DNA of 64,000 nucleotides from Hungatella effluvii (lineage in GTDB: Bacteria > Bacillota > Clostridia > Lachnospirales > Lachnospiraceae). The position numbers and the translations under genes are program-made. The stretch is from contig NZ_QJKD01000003.1 of NCBI RefSeq assembly GCF_003201875.1, positions 186,001-250,000 of the forward strand, given 5' to 3'. Below are positions 35,842 through 45,803 of this stretch, in pieces (the stretch's first letter is position 1; each line of letters starts with the position of its first letter). The notes beneath the pieces are model-generated. The model had not been told where the DNA came from, searched no databases, and was given only the letters and a program-made list of their open reading frames with translations.

Positions 35842-37302
35842 TTAAGGTAATATTTCATCTTTTCTTATCGGATCGATCTCCCTGCACAATTCGCGCATGT
35901 GTTCCAGGAGTGCACAGTTCCTCTGCTCCGGACTGAGATTATGCATTTCAAACGGATCTTTTTCCAAATCATACAGTTCTTCCATATCCCCCTGATTATA
36001 CACATACTTTATCCTGCCTTCGACCGCCATCTTTCCCACATATGGAAACGCATGGCCATAGGTCTCTGCATAGACAGCAGTTCTCCATCCACCTCCACCT
36101 TTCTCGAAAAGAGACAGCAGATCGAGCCCATCCACCTGGCTGCGGAAGGCAGTTCCCGCAGCTGCCAGCACCGTAGGAGCCAAATCCACATTGGAAACCA
36201 GCCGACTACACACCTCCCCTTCGGGAAGTACGCCCGGGTACCGAATGGCAAGCGGAATCCTCATAATTTCCTCCGGCATATAGGCAGACTTATCCGTATG
36301 CCCTCCATGACATGCGATTCCGTCTCCGTGATCAGAGGTCCACAGCACCACGGTGTCATGACTCAACTGTAATTCTTCCAATTTACGAAGGACCCGCCCT
36401 ACAGCATCATCAATCAGCGTAATCTGTCCATAGCACCGTGACAGAATCATTTTCCATTCATCTTCTGTCACGTTTCCCGGTCTCATCAGCTTTTTATTCC
36501 GGCTGATTCCTCTTCCTGTCTCAAATTGATATACCTCTGGCTTGCTCTTTAAATCATCCCGAAAACTCACAGGCAGTCTGATATCTTCCGGGGGATAAAG
36601 GGAGGCGTATTCCATTGTCGGATGATAAGGCTGATGGGGACCGTATAAATCTAACCGGATTGAAAACGGGTTGTCTTCCTCCCGTGTTTTTAATTCTTCC
36701 AGCAATTCACACGCTGCATGCGCATAATAAAAGGCCTCATGACTTTCTTTCGGCCCTATGAGAATTCCGGAAATCACTTCATTAAGGAGATCGTGGGTGA
36801 AAGAATAGATTTCCCCCTCCTTCGCCTCATCAATCCAGCCTTCCTCGCACATATTCTTCTCCACCATCATTTCAGCCGGAGGAAGTCCATGGCCTGCAAG
36901 GTATCTCCAATATTCCGGCTGATGGTAGGGATTATCATAGCCCGGGTAAAATAATCCATGGCAGCCAAGGTCTGCCGGACTTCCGCCGCCAGCATGCCAT
37001 TTACCAATATAATAGTTGTCATACCCACTGTCCCTCAATGCATCCAAATACGTTTCATCACTGTCAGGCGCCATGGTTACAGCATTGTTTATCTGCCCGT
37101 GGTTACACGCATACAGTCCGGTGAGCATGGACTTTCTGGAAGGGCAGCACAGCGGCGTGGAACAGTAGGTATTCGTAAACAGAACTCCCTGTTCGGCCAG
37201 ACGCTCAAAATTCGGCCTCTTTACTCCCTCATGCCCGTAATACGCATGGTGATCCGTCACAATCCACAGAATATTCGGGCGTTTGCCCTCTTGTCTTTTC
37301 AT
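35842..37302 (-). CDS. Cys-type sulfatase
   Basis: A 486-residue sulfatase of the alkaline-phosphatase superfamily. The metal-binding start is NILWIVTDHH, and the active-site motif CxPxR is seen as LCCPSRKSMLTG; Cys52 would be turned into formylglycine by a maturation enzyme such as anSME, which is not in this window. A second metal site is in VVLWTSDHGDG. There is no signal peptide, so it works in the cytoplasm on imported sulfated sugars. GAGGAG precedes the ATG at 37302; the gene lies 15 bp after another sulfatase and is the last intact gene of the operon. Confidence 0.93.
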   Translation of the reverse strand: MKRQEGKRPNILWIVTDHHAYYGHEGVKRPNFERLAEQGVLFTNTYCSTPLCCPSRKSMLTGLYACNHGQINNAVTMAPDSDETYLDALRDSGYDNYYIGKWHAGGGSPADLGCHGLFYPGYDNPYHQPEYWRYLAGHGLPPAEMMVEKNMCEEGWIDEAKEGEIYSFTHDLLNEVISGILIGPKESHEAFYYAHAACELLEELKTREEDNPFSIRLDLYGPHQPYHPTMEYASLYPPEDIRLPVSFRDDLKSKPEVYQFETGRGISRNKKLMRPGNVTEDEWKMILSRCYGQITLIDDAVGRVLRKLEELQLSHDTVVLWTSDHGDGIACHGGHTDKSAYMPEEIMRIPLAIRYPGVLPEGEVCSRLVSNVDLAPTVLAAAGTAFRSQVDGLDLLSLFEKGGGGWRTAVYAETYGHAFPYVGKMAVEGRIKYVYNQGDMEELYDLEKDPFEMHNLSPEQRNCALLEHMRELCREIDPIRKDEILP

Positions 37303-37317
37303 ATAAAACTCCTCAGT

Positions 37318-38769
37318 TTACTGCTCTCTCGGCGACACAATCAGTCCATAGGAATTGCTCTGCCATAAGGAAAGTTCCACAATCGAATCCCCAGCCTCCT
37401 TTAGACAATGGTACATTCGCGCTCTCATTCTTCGCATTACATGAGCAAAGGCCGGTAATGCCGCCAGGTTCCGAAGTTCTCCCGGGTCTGACTCCATATC
37501 GTACAGCTCGTCAATGGAAAACGGGTTATAGACGTATTTCCATGTCTCGTCCCGTATCATACGGCTGGTCACAAGAGTGCTTTCATATCCATTAAACTCC
37601 ACAAGAATCTCATCTCTCCACGCCTTTTTCCAGTCCCTTTCCTCCTGTCTCAAAAGGGGGAAAAGAGATTTCCCATCCATGGGCATTTTCTCCTCAAAAG
37701 CGGTATTCGCTGCTTCAAGAAATGTAGGCGCCAGATCTGCCAGGCTCACAAAATGGCTGCAGCTTCTCCCGGCTGTTTCCGCAGCATCTGCCGGTAATTT
37801 CACAATCAGAGGAATATGGTTGTCTTCCTCATACATATTAAATCCCTTGTTAAACAGCCTGTGGCCTCCCAGCATGTCCCCATGATCAGACGAGAACACG
37901 ATCATGGCTTCCTCATACAGTTCTTTTTCTTTCAGCGCCTCAATTACCCGTCCGATCTGGGCATCGATAAAGCTGCAGTATCCCCAGTAAGCTGCGACCA
38001 CCCTCTGCCAGCCCTTAAAACTTAAGTGAGCGGTATTCCAGCGCATCAGTTCCTTCTGCTGAACCAGCGGTTTCTGATCGAACATTTCATCAAAATTTTC
38101 CCATCTTTCAACCAGCTCCGGATCATACATCGTATCATATGGAGCCGGAACAGCGTAAGGAAAATGGGGGCCATGGAATCCTGCGCAGATGACGAAAGGC
38201 TCTTCCTCCTCAGAAAATCGTTCGATCATTTCAATAGCCTGGTCCGCAGTCCATGCATCATGGTGATCCCTCTCAGAGAGGACCGACCGGCCGCAGAATA
38301 CGGCCTCCTTTCCCCACTCCAAAGGCTGCACCTCATGAATTCCAAAGTCATACGTAATGCCCTTTTGATTCAGCGCCTTTAAGAAATCGCCTTCGGTTCT
38401 CCAGTCCTCGATATACCACTGACTGTAATGTCCTTCCTCTCCCAGATGAAATTTGCCGCAGTAGCCCGTATGATACCCGGCCTCCTTTAAGTACTGAAAA
38501 TAACCTTTATGGTCCAGAACCTGCCGGTCAAACACCGCATTGAAATTCCCCGTATTGGCGAGCTGACCGTGGTGATGCGGATAGAGGCCTGTGAGAATCG
38601 AAGCCCTGGCGGGCGAGCAGAGGGCGTTGGTTGTATAAGCGCGTTCAAACCGCACACCGTCTGCCGCAAGACTGTCCAGATTGGGAGTTTTAAGAACTGA
38701 AGCGCCATTACAGCCCAGGCAGTCATACCGCCACTGATCCGTTAAGAAATATAGAATCGGATAACTCAT
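37318..38769 (-). CDS. Second Cys-type sulfatase
   Basis: A 483-residue sulfatase distinct in sequence from its neighbour. The active-site motif is ALCSPARASILTG with Cys51 as the formylglycine site; the metal motifs are FLTDQWRYD near the start and IVFSSDHGDMLGGH. No signal peptide. The two sulfatases are adjacent and co-directed, 15 bp apart, so two differently placed sulfates on one glycan are likely targets. AGGAG precedes the ATG. The stop of the solute-binding gene lies 5 bp before it in transcription order. Confidence 0.93.
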   Translation of the reverse strand: MSYPILYFLTDQWRYDCLGCNGASVLKTPNLDSLAADGVRFERAYTTNALCSPARASILTGLYPHHHGQLANTGNFNAVFDRQVLDHKGYFQYLKEAGYHTGYCGKFHLGEEGHYSQWYIEDWRTEGDFLKALNQKGITYDFGIHEVQPLEWGKEAVFCGRSVLSERDHHDAWTADQAIEMIERFSEEEEPFVICAGFHGPHFPYAVPAPYDTMYDPELVERWENFDEMFDQKPLVQQKELMRWNTAHLSFKGWQRVVAAYWGYCSFIDAQIGRVIEALKEKELYEEAMIVFSSDHGDMLGGHRLFNKGFNMYEEDNHIPLIVKLPADAAETAGRSCSHFVSLADLAPTFLEAANTAFEEKMPMDGKSLFPLLRQEERDWKKAWRDEILVEFNGYESTLVTSRMIRDETWKYVYNPFSIDELYDMESDPGELRNLAALPAFAHVMRRMRARMYHCLKEAGDSIVELSLWQSNSYGLIVSPREQ

Positions 38770-38774
38770 TTCTT

Positions 38775-40409
38775 CTACTCCTGTTCCTCCAGATACTGGG
38801 ATACCTGGCGTTTCACCTCGTTCTCGATCTTATCGAGTCCCGCCGCCTCGGCCTGCTTCTGAAAATCTGCCAAAGTTTTGTCGATATCCTCTACCAGTCC
38901 CAAATCCAGAAGCGGGATATATTTCATGACAGTGTTGTTCATATTCGTAATTTCATTCTTAATCGAACTGTCATCTAAGTTAAAGCCCCCCAAAGGAAGG
39001 TCTGTCTGCTTCGATTTCCAATCTGCTTCAATCGTCAAAACATCTTCAAATGTATCTTCATTAACTCTTGCGTAATCTCTGTTTTTGAATGCCCAGGCTA
39101 CACAGCCGCCAAAAGGATACTCGTCCTGTTTTTCCCCCAGCCGAAAGAAACCTTCCCTGCCAATCGCTTCCGTCGGATCAATCCAGTGAACTCCCTCGAT
39201 TCCCATGCATACCAGATCGTTGCACTCCTGATCGAATTTTAATAAATCTATCGCCATAAAAGCCCGTTCTTTCTGGTCTGATGATGCCAGAACTGCCATT
39301 CCATCTCCGGTATAAGCTCCCAGCGTTTTTTTCTTATCCGGTGTCAGATCGTATAGCTCCGGTTTCCATTCCGGATGCTCCTTCATCACCTGACTGGCTA
39401 CTGACCCGCACGTATCGAGATTCCAGATCAGTGAAGCAGACGTTCCGCTTAAGAAGGCTTCTTTGGGACTGGTGTTGTTAGCCACCGCGTTCTTTGACCA
39501 GAAGCCCTTATCGGCCCACTCCTTCATTTTCTGAATATAATTCCTGTATTCCGCAGTATCATAAAGCCAGAAGATATCCTCTGCCTTCATGGAATCGGAA
39601 AGCTGATAGTAAAACAACTGGTTGACTCCATTGACCGAGCGGTAATCCAGCAGGTTATTAATCATGATATACTTTAACTCATCATTCTTCTGAGAAGCGG
39701 CATAAGGGAATATTCCTTCCTCCCCTTCTGCAACCTTCGTATAATACGTCTCCAGATCATCGAGATTTTTCAGTTTTGAAAGACCGTATTTTTCTCTTAA
39801 ATCCCCGCGAAGCAGAATCAGATTCTGTACGACCCTTGCATTGTTGGCCGGCACAAAGTAAACCTTTCCACCAACTTTTGCCTGGTTAAACGCCTCCTCC
39901 GGTTCCCCCTTGAAGGTCAGAGGCATACAGTTTTCCATGATTTCATCCGTAACCTCGGCAAATGCTCCCTTTACGGCTTCCGCCGAATACATTGCCCAGG
40001 TAGACGTATAAATCAGATCAAACTTTTCACCGGACGAGATTAACAGCGAATACTTCTGTGTATAATCACTTAATGACATATGCTTAACTCTCAGGGTTGC
40101 ATTGATCTTCTCCTTCAGCTTCGTGTTCAATGCCTCGATCACATTCTTCTCACCGGCGGCTTCATCCCCGATAACATACATAACCAGTTCTATCGGCTCC
40201 GATACATCCTGGCCATTATAAGTCATGGCAGCCGTTTCCCCCGCAGCCGCTGTCTCTGCCGCTGTATTCTGCTGTGTGGCGGCCGCACTTCCTGCTGCCG
40301 GGCTTTCATTTGCCTTCTTTCCCGCACATCCCCCCAGCAGGCCCGCTGTCATGGCGGCTCCTACGGCCAGTGCCGCTATGCGGACCATAAAACGATTCTT
40401 CTTAAACAT
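38775..40409 (-). CDS. Sugar ABC transporter solute-binding lipoprotein (LplA-type)
   Basis: A 544-residue extracellular binding protein. The signal ends in lipobox GLLGGC, followed by an Ala/Glu/Thr-rich linker, then a family 1-type binding fold (PIELVMYVIGDEAAGE and onward). The size fits the LplA/YtcQ class that works with LplB/LplC permeases. The ATG at 40409 is chosen because GGAGGAAGG lies just upstream; a start ten codons earlier has none. It follows the two permease genes; no ATPase gene is present, as usual for this class, which shares one made elsewhere. Confidence 0.9.
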   Translation of the reverse strand: MFKKNRFMVRIAALAVGAAMTAGLLGGCAGKKANESPAAGSAAATQQNTAAETAAAGETAAMTYNGQDVSEPIELVMYVIGDEAAGEKNVIEALNTKLKEKINATLRVKHMSLSDYTQKYSLLISSGEKFDLIYTSTWAMYSAEAVKGAFAEVTDEIMENCMPLTFKGEPEEAFNQAKVGGKVYFVPANNARVVQNLILLRGDLREKYGLSKLKNLDDLETYYTKVAEGEEGIFPYAASQKNDELKYIMINNLLDYRSVNGVNQLFYYQLSDSMKAEDIFWLYDTAEYRNYIQKMKEWADKGFWSKNAVANNTSPKEAFLSGTSASLIWNLDTCGSVASQVMKEHPEWKPELYDLTPDKKKTLGAYTGDGMAVLASSDQKERAFMAIDLLKFDQECNDLVCMGIEGVHWIDPTEAIGREGFFRLGEKQDEYPFGGCVAWAFKNRDYARVNEDTFEDVLTIEADWKSKQTDLPLGGFNLDDSSIKNEITNMNNTVMKYIPLLDLGLVEDIDKTLADFQKQAEAAGLDKIENEVKRQVSQYLEEQE

Positions 40410-40441
40410 AAATCCTTCCTCCTTTTCTAATTGTGGCACAC

Positions 40442-41335
40442 TTATCCTTTTACTGCACCAACGGTCAGCCCCTTCACAAAATATTTCTGGATTACCGGAT
40501 AGAGAAATACAATCGGTCCGGTTACCACAACAGTCAGTGCCATCTTCATAGATTCGATCGGCAAGATATCTAAATCCGCTCCGGTCTGAGCCATGATATT
40601 CCTCATTCCCTCGGCGTTTCCGATCATTCGGTAAAGAAGATACTGAAGATTGTAGAGCTTGTCATCGTTGATAAACAGCATACAGCTGTACCAGTCATTC
40701 CATAAGAGCAGCGCGGTAAACAGTCCAATCGTTGCTATCACCGGCTTCGCCAAAGGCATGATAATTCTCATAAATATGGTGAAGTCCCCTGCTCCGTCTA
40801 TCTTGCCCGATTCTGTCAGTTCATACGGAATGCCAGCCATAAACCCTTTAACCAGAAGAATGTTCCAGACAGAAATCAGGGAAGGCACAAAAAGGGCAAG
40901 TATATTATTATTTAAATGAAGATATTTCACACAAAGCACATACCATGGCACCAGACCGCCTGAAAACAGGGTCGTAAAGAAAAAGTAGAAGGAAAATTGA
41001 TTTCTCCAGCAAAAATCCTTTCTCTGCAGCACATAACCGGTCATGGTATTTAAAAACACGCTGATCAGAGTTCCTGCAACGGTTACAAACAGAGTAACGC
41101 CGTAAGCCCTGACAATTTCTACGGGATTTTTAAAGATCGCTCTGTAGCTCTCCAGCGTAAATCCCCGGGGAATCAGGCCGTATCCATGGCGGATAATTTC
41201 CCTCTCTTCCGAAAATGAAGAAGCTAAAATAATGAGAAACGGAATCAGACAGACAGCTGCAAAACAAGATAATAAAAGATAGCCAACTCCTTTAAACCAT
41301 TTTTCTTCGACAGATAATTTTTTCCAACCATTCAT
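40442..41335 (-). CDS. Sugar ABC transporter permease (LplC-type)
   Basis: A 297-residue inner-membrane subunit with six hydrophobic segments and the EAA-type loop ELTESGKIDGAGDFTIFMRI followed by IMPLAKPVIATIGLF. It belongs to the carbohydrate-uptake CUT1 class, second permease. The C-terminus PVIQKYFVKGLTVGAVKG is the usual end of the family. GGGGGAG precedes the ATG. It lies 12 bp after the first permease gene. Confidence 0.93.
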   Translation of the reverse strand: MNGWKKLSVEEKWFKGVGYLLLSCFAAVCLIPFLIILASSFSEEREIIRHGYGLIPRGFTLESYRAIFKNPVEIVRAYGVTLFVTVAGTLISVFLNTMTGYVLQRKDFCWRNQFSFYFFFTTLFSGGLVPWYVLCVKYLHLNNNILALFVPSLISVWNILLVKGFMAGIPYELTESGKIDGAGDFTIFMRIIMPLAKPVIATIGLFTALLLWNDWYSCMLFINDDKLYNLQYLLYRMIGNAEGMRNIMAQTGADLDILPIESMKMALTVVVTGPIVFLYPVIQKYFVKGLTVGAVKG

Positions 41336-41347
41336 TTCAGTCTCCCC

Positions 41348-42274
41348 CTAAAACAAAGCATAATCCGGATCCCGCCGTTTCACGATGTAATTGGCGGCCA
41401 CCACCGTAACAAAGCAGAGTACGGACTGATATAACCCAACGGCTGCCGTACGCCCCACATCCCCAGATTGAAGAAGGGAGCGGAATACATAGGTATCAAT
41501 CACATCTGTCGCATCAAACAGCGCTCCATTATTACCGACCAGTTGGTAAAACAAATCCAGATTACCCTTAAATATTTTTCCTATGGCCAGTAACGTCATG
41601 GTAATAATCGTTGGCTGAATACATGGGATTGTGATATAGCGGATTCTCTGAAATATATTGGCTCCGTCAATCTGTGCGGCTTCATTTAAAGATGCGTCAA
41701 TTCCTGCAATTGATGCCAGAAATACTACCATTCCATATCCCACGCCCTTCCATGCAGAGAAACCAATGATAATCCCTCTCCACCAGGACGGTTTTCCGTA
41801 GATGTTGACAGCCTCCATGCCAAACCGCTGCAATAACGCATTGACCGTGCCGTTTTCAAAATTGAACAGGCTGTAGGCAATCGATCCTACGATTACCCAG
41901 GAGATAAAGTACGGAAGGAAAATCACCGACTGCAGCGCTTTTTTCATCCGCTTTCCTCCCATCTCGCTGAGAATCACAGCAAAGCCTACCTGAAGCACTG
42001 TATTCACGACGATAAATGCCCCATTATAAAACGCCGTATTTACCGTAACCTTCATTGCATCCCCGGACTGGAAAAAGAATTTAAAATTCGTCAGACCGAC
42101 AAACTCACTCCCCAGGATTCCCAGATCATACCGGAATTCTTTAAATGCCAGCACCAGACCTCCCATCGGCAGATAGGCAAACACAAACATCAGCGTGCAT
42201 GCGGGAAGCAGCATGAGCAGCAGAACCCTGTTTTTTCTTACCTTACTTTTAAAACTGTTTTTTTCACCAACCAT
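41348..42274 (-). CDS. Sugar ABC transporter permease (LplB-type)
   Basis: A 308-residue inner-membrane permease, six hydrophobic segments, with the EAA-type loop SLNEAAQIDGANIFQRIRYI followed by TIPCIQPTII. It pairs with the LplC-type permease downstream. The ATG at 42274 is chosen because GGGAG lies 8 bases before it and the protein then starts like other LplB proteins; an ATG 14 codons earlier (42316) has no clear site. Together with the solute-binding protein it forms the importer for the glycan locus. Confidence 0.9.
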   Translation of the reverse strand: MVGEKNSFKSKVRKNRVLLLMLLPACTLMFVFAYLPMGGLVLAFKEFRYDLGILGSEFVGLTNFKFFFQSGDAMKVTVNTAFYNGAFIVVNTVLQVGFAVILSEMGGKRMKKALQSVIFLPYFISWVIVGSIAYSLFNFENGTVNALLQRFGMEAVNIYGKPSWWRGIIIGFSAWKGVGYGMVVFLASIAGIDASLNEAAQIDGANIFQRIRYITIPCIQPTIITMTLLAIGKIFKGNLDLFYQLVGNNGALFDATDVIDTYVFRSLLQSGDVGRTAAVGLYQSVLCFVTVVAANYIVKRRDPDYALF

Positions 42275-42353
42275 TGCCAACACTCCCGTCTCTTGTTTCT
42301 CACTTTCTACATTCATTTTATCAGGAGAAGGCCTTCGGCTGTATGGTAAGATT

Positions 42354-44144
42354 TTATGGTTGCATCGTATTATTTTTGCCCTGCTTTAAAAGGATCTTCA
42401 CTTCAGTGCCTTCTCCCGGGCGGCTGGTAAAAAGAAGGTCCGAGTCATTGCCGTACAGCAGCCGGATTCTCTGCCGGATATTCCTGATTCCATAGGAGCT
42501 TCCGCTTCCGCCTGCTTCTGAAGCAGAAAACAGTCTGGAGATCTGCTCTTCCTCCATCCCGACACCATCATCGGTCACGGTAATGATCATACTGTCTTTT
42601 TCAACCGCACCGGAAATCGTTACGGTTCCTGTCTCATCTTCCGTTTCAAGGATTCCATGGAGAATCGCATTTTCAATCAGTGGCTGCAGGGTGATCTTGG
42701 GGATCGGAACATCCATCAGTTTTTCAGGAACCGCCACCTTTAGGGTAATCCTGTCTCCAAATCTCATATTCTGTATATTGACGTACTCCCTGGAATGCTC
42801 CAGCTCGTCCCTCACAGTTACTATATTGCGTCCTCTGCTTAAAGTGATTTTATAGAATTTTGCCATGGAAGCAACCGCTCTCTCAATATCGGCGGTTCTT
42901 CCCGCATAGCACATCCACTTGATCATATCCAGGGTGTTATAGAGAAAATGCGGGTTAATCTGGGACTGAAGCGCCTTTAGCTCCGCGTTCTTCACCTCTT
43001 TGCCCAAACGATATTTTTCCTCCAGCAGCGCCTTCGTCTCCTCGATCATATAATTGAAATTGTCATACAGGACACCGATCTCATCAGTGCTTTCGTCCGG
43101 TTCCAGGCCGGTCAGCTCGCCGGACTGAACTCGTTTCATGTGCTCTGCCAGAAGCCCCACCCGATCGGTAATCGACTTTCCGATCAGATAAATACAGACA
43201 CTCACAAGGGCCGAAAAGAGAATCATACAGACAAGGAAACGATTTTTCAGTGCAGTGATCTCCCTCATAAATGAGCTGTATGGAATGACTGTCATCATGG
43301 TCCAATCCAGATTCTCGAAATCCTGCGTCCGGTACAATACCGCATTTCCTTCCATATAAGCTTTTTGAAATCCGGCCGTTCGCGCTGTCTCCCACGCCTC
43401 CTTTGGTATTTTCCCCTTCCCGGTTCCTGCCACAATCTCTCCATTTCCATTGCAGATATACGTCTCGGCATCCTTTGCGGCATTGGCTTTGTTTAGTATC
43501 TCATCAATCTGGCCCTTATCCATATCTACCCGGAGATAACCGATTACTTTTCTGTAATCATTTGGACTTTTTACGGTTCTCGCCAGCGACAGGATTTCTT
43601 TCTCCGTTTTCTCGTGTTCCGCCAGCCAGGAATACGGACAGCCCAGAATCTGATCCGCATCTTCCTGCAGATACCGATACCATACCGTGGACTCTATGGA
43701 ATTCAAGCCAAACAGATGAATCTGGTCGATCGAATACATCAGCTCATCCCGTACATAGATTCTCACCCGGTCAACGTCCTCTCCGTTTCGGGCATCCTCA
43801 AAAGCCTTGCGCATGTCCAGCATATCGGACATCTGCTCCACAATTCCATAGTCGTTTAAATCTTTCAAAAGAATTCTCTGAATCATATCGCTGTTTGCAA
43901 ACTGGTTTAATGTATCCGATGTCTTTGAAAAACGATAGGCCAGGAAATCGTATGTCTGGGAAAATCCCTGCTCTGCCGAATAAGACAGTTTTTCTTTCAA
44001 AGATCTGCTGAATATCTGCATGACAAAAATTCCGATTACAAGAATCGGAATCATCGTAAGCAGCAGATAGGCCAATACCAGTTTCTTTTTTAGCGGAACA
44101 CGGTTAAATACGTCCTTTTTCCTCTTTTTTGCTTCTGTATTCAA
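42354..44144 (-). CDS. YesM-type sensor histidine kinase
   Basis: A 596-residue membrane kinase: first helix at about residues 22-44, an extracellular sensor to about 300, second helix near 303-325, a HAMP segment, then a His_kinase domain with the phosphorylated His in SQINPHFLYNTLDM and a GHKL ATPase (PLIENAILHG, DDGVGM, GSSYGIRNIRQR). It pairs with the YesN-type regulator whose gene overlaps it by 41 bp. The start is TTG at 44144 with GGAG nine bases upstream. It should sense the extracellular sugar for this locus. Confidence 0.92.
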   Translation of the reverse strand: MNTEAKKRKKDVFNRVPLKKKLVLAYLLLTMIPILVIGIFVMQIFSRSLKEKLSYSAEQGFSQTYDFLAYRFSKTSDTLNQFANSDMIQRILLKDLNDYGIVEQMSDMLDMRKAFEDARNGEDVDRVRIYVRDELMYSIDQIHLFGLNSIESTVWYRYLQEDADQILGCPYSWLAEHEKTEKEILSLARTVKSPNDYRKVIGYLRVDMDKGQIDEILNKANAAKDAETYICNGNGEIVAGTGKGKIPKEAWETARTAGFQKAYMEGNAVLYRTQDFENLDWTMMTVIPYSSFMREITALKNRFLVCMILFSALVSVCIYLIGKSITDRVGLLAEHMKRVQSGELTGLEPDESTDEIGVLYDNFNYMIEETKALLEEKYRLGKEVKNAELKALQSQINPHFLYNTLDMIKWMCYAGRTADIERAVASMAKFYKITLSRGRNIVTVRDELEHSREYVNIQNMRFGDRITLKVAVPEKLMDVPIPKITLQPLIENAILHGILETEDETGTVTISGAVEKDSMIITVTDDGVGMEEEQISRLFSASEAGGSGSSYGIRNIRQRIRLLYGNDSDLLFTSRPGEGTEVKILLKQGKNNTMQP

Positions 44145-45729
44145 GGGGCGTCACTCCTTCTATTTTCTTAAACACCTTGATAAAATAATTGCTGTTCTGA
44201 TAGCCGGTTAAAAAAGCAATATCCTTGATTTTCATGGTTTCATCGGCCAGCAGCTCTTTCGCCCGTGCCACCCTGTATTCCATAATATATTGGGTAAGGG
44301 TTACCTGACACTCTTTTTTAAATACAATGCAGAGATAAGAGCTTGTCAGCTTCAGTTTATCCGCTATGGAGGCCAGAGAAAGATCCATCTCTCCGTAATG
44401 GCGGCTGACGTAATACTTCACCTCATCAGAAACTGCGGGCTTCCCATTCTCTTCCGATACGTTTTCAAAATAAAGCTGCAGGCTGTCAATTAAGTAGGTC
44501 TCCAGTTCTGACAAGTAACCGGCGTCCCAAATCTGGTCATGCACCATAGATTCCGTAACCGTTTCAAAGGCCAGAATCCGGCGGCGTGATGCCGCATCGA
44601 GCATGCGCAGCATACAGCGATAAAAAAATTCTTTTACATGGAATACGAGTGTTTCCGGTTTTTCTCGGATTTTAGACACGACATCGCCGATAAACGCTAC
44701 GGCTTCTTCAAAATTTCCATAGAACAGTTTTTCCTGAAATTCTTTTAAATCTTCATCGCCAAAGCGAAAGACCACCTTTTTTTCTGGCGAAACTGCGATC
44801 AGATCCCCAAAGGTCTTATCCGGTGGAAAGAAAAAGCTCTGCTGCATCCGGACCACCGCATCGTGGTAGGATTCATAAATGCCGGAAAGGCCGCTTACGC
44901 GGCTTCCCACTGCCAGATAATACCGGTAATCCGATGACAGTATGTGTTCAAACCAGGCGGTCAGGCGATCCGTGCTGCCAGCCACCTCTCTTGAATGATC
45001 GGTTCCCAGACACACATGTATCACAAGATAATGCTCGTCCTTATATCCGGCAATGCAGTCCAGCCCTCTCCCATGCAGACCTTCCGTGAGAATGGAGGCC
45101 AACTGAAACCATGGGTTTTCTATCCGTTCAGGAGGATTTCCCTTATCTTCCTGAAGCCGGCCTGCCAGTTGAATTAAAAACGTCCTGTAATCTGCATCAA
45201 CCGGCAGATTCGGACAGGCAATCTTCCTCTTCTCCTCCACCTCTGCCATATTCCGTATTTTTCGTGTCAGGTTCAGGGCTATTTGATTCTTAAGCGCTTC
45301 CAGGCCGGCCGAAAGCTTCCCATCCAGGTCCTCCTTCCTCCTGGCCGCTGCCATCCTCTCCTCCTGAATCTGACAGGCATTTTGAAGTTCCTTCCTCATC
45401 TCCTCTATATTGATCGGTTTTTCCACATAGCTGACGGCCGAAACCGAAATGGCCGCCTTCAAGTACTCCTTATCCGAATATCCGCTCATAAACAGAATAC
45501 TGCATTCCGGATACAGCTGACGGATACGAAAAGCCATCTGAATCCCATCCATCTTCGGCATCCGGACATCGGTAACGACGATGTCCGGTTCAAAGTCACC
45601 CGCCTTTTTCAGGCCATCGATTCCATTTCTGGCCGTCATGATCTCCGTAATACCAAGACTGTCCCAGTCTATCCTGGCTACCAGCCCCTCCCTTGCATAC
45701 TCTTCATCATCCACAAGAAGAAGTTTCAT
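44104..45729 (-). CDS. YesN-type response regulator with AraC DNA-binding domain
   Basis: A 541-residue regulator. The receiver domain is at the N-terminus (MKLLLVDDEEYAREGL; acceptor Asp in PDIVVTDVRMPKMDG; Lys in YVEKPIN). A long middle region follows, then an AraC double helix-turn-helix at the C-terminus (LASIADKLKLTSSYLCIVFK; MKIKDIAFLTGYQNSNYFIK; GVTPLEYRSK). The ATG at 45729 has GGAGG upstream; a start nine codons earlier has none. The gene overlaps the kinase gene by 41 bp. It probably activates the whole glycan operon. Confidence 0.92.
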   Translation of the reverse strand: MKLLLVDDEEYAREGLVARIDWDSLGITEIMTARNGIDGLKKAGDFEPDIVVTDVRMPKMDGIQMAFRIRQLYPECSILFMSGYSDKEYLKAAISVSAVSYVEKPINIEEMRKELQNACQIQEERMAAARRKEDLDGKLSAGLEALKNQIALNLTRKIRNMAEVEEKRKIACPNLPVDADYRTFLIQLAGRLQEDKGNPPERIENPWFQLASILTEGLHGRGLDCIAGYKDEHYLVIHVCLGTDHSREVAGSTDRLTAWFEHILSSDYRYYLAVGSRVSGLSGIYESYHDAVVRMQQSFFFPPDKTFGDLIAVSPEKKVVFRFGDEDLKEFQEKLFYGNFEEAVAFIGDVVSKIREKPETLVFHVKEFFYRCMLRMLDAASRRRILAFETVTESMVHDQIWDAGYLSELETYLIDSLQLYFENVSEENGKPAVSDEVKYYVSRHYGEMDLSLASIADKLKLTSSYLCIVFKKECQVTLTQYIMEYRVARAKELLADETMKIKDIAFLTGYQNSNYFIKVFKKIEGVTPLEYRSKKEEKGRI

Positions 45730-45803
45730 CCCCCTACCTCCGTTTATGTAATGCATTCACCTGTTTTACAGCACGTTCCTGTATTACTGCATTTCCCTGT
45801 TTT

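Noticed and set aside
35842..38769. The two sulfatases as a recent duplication
   Set aside because: Their sequences and active-site contexts (CCPSR and CSPAR) differ widely, so they are old paralogues.
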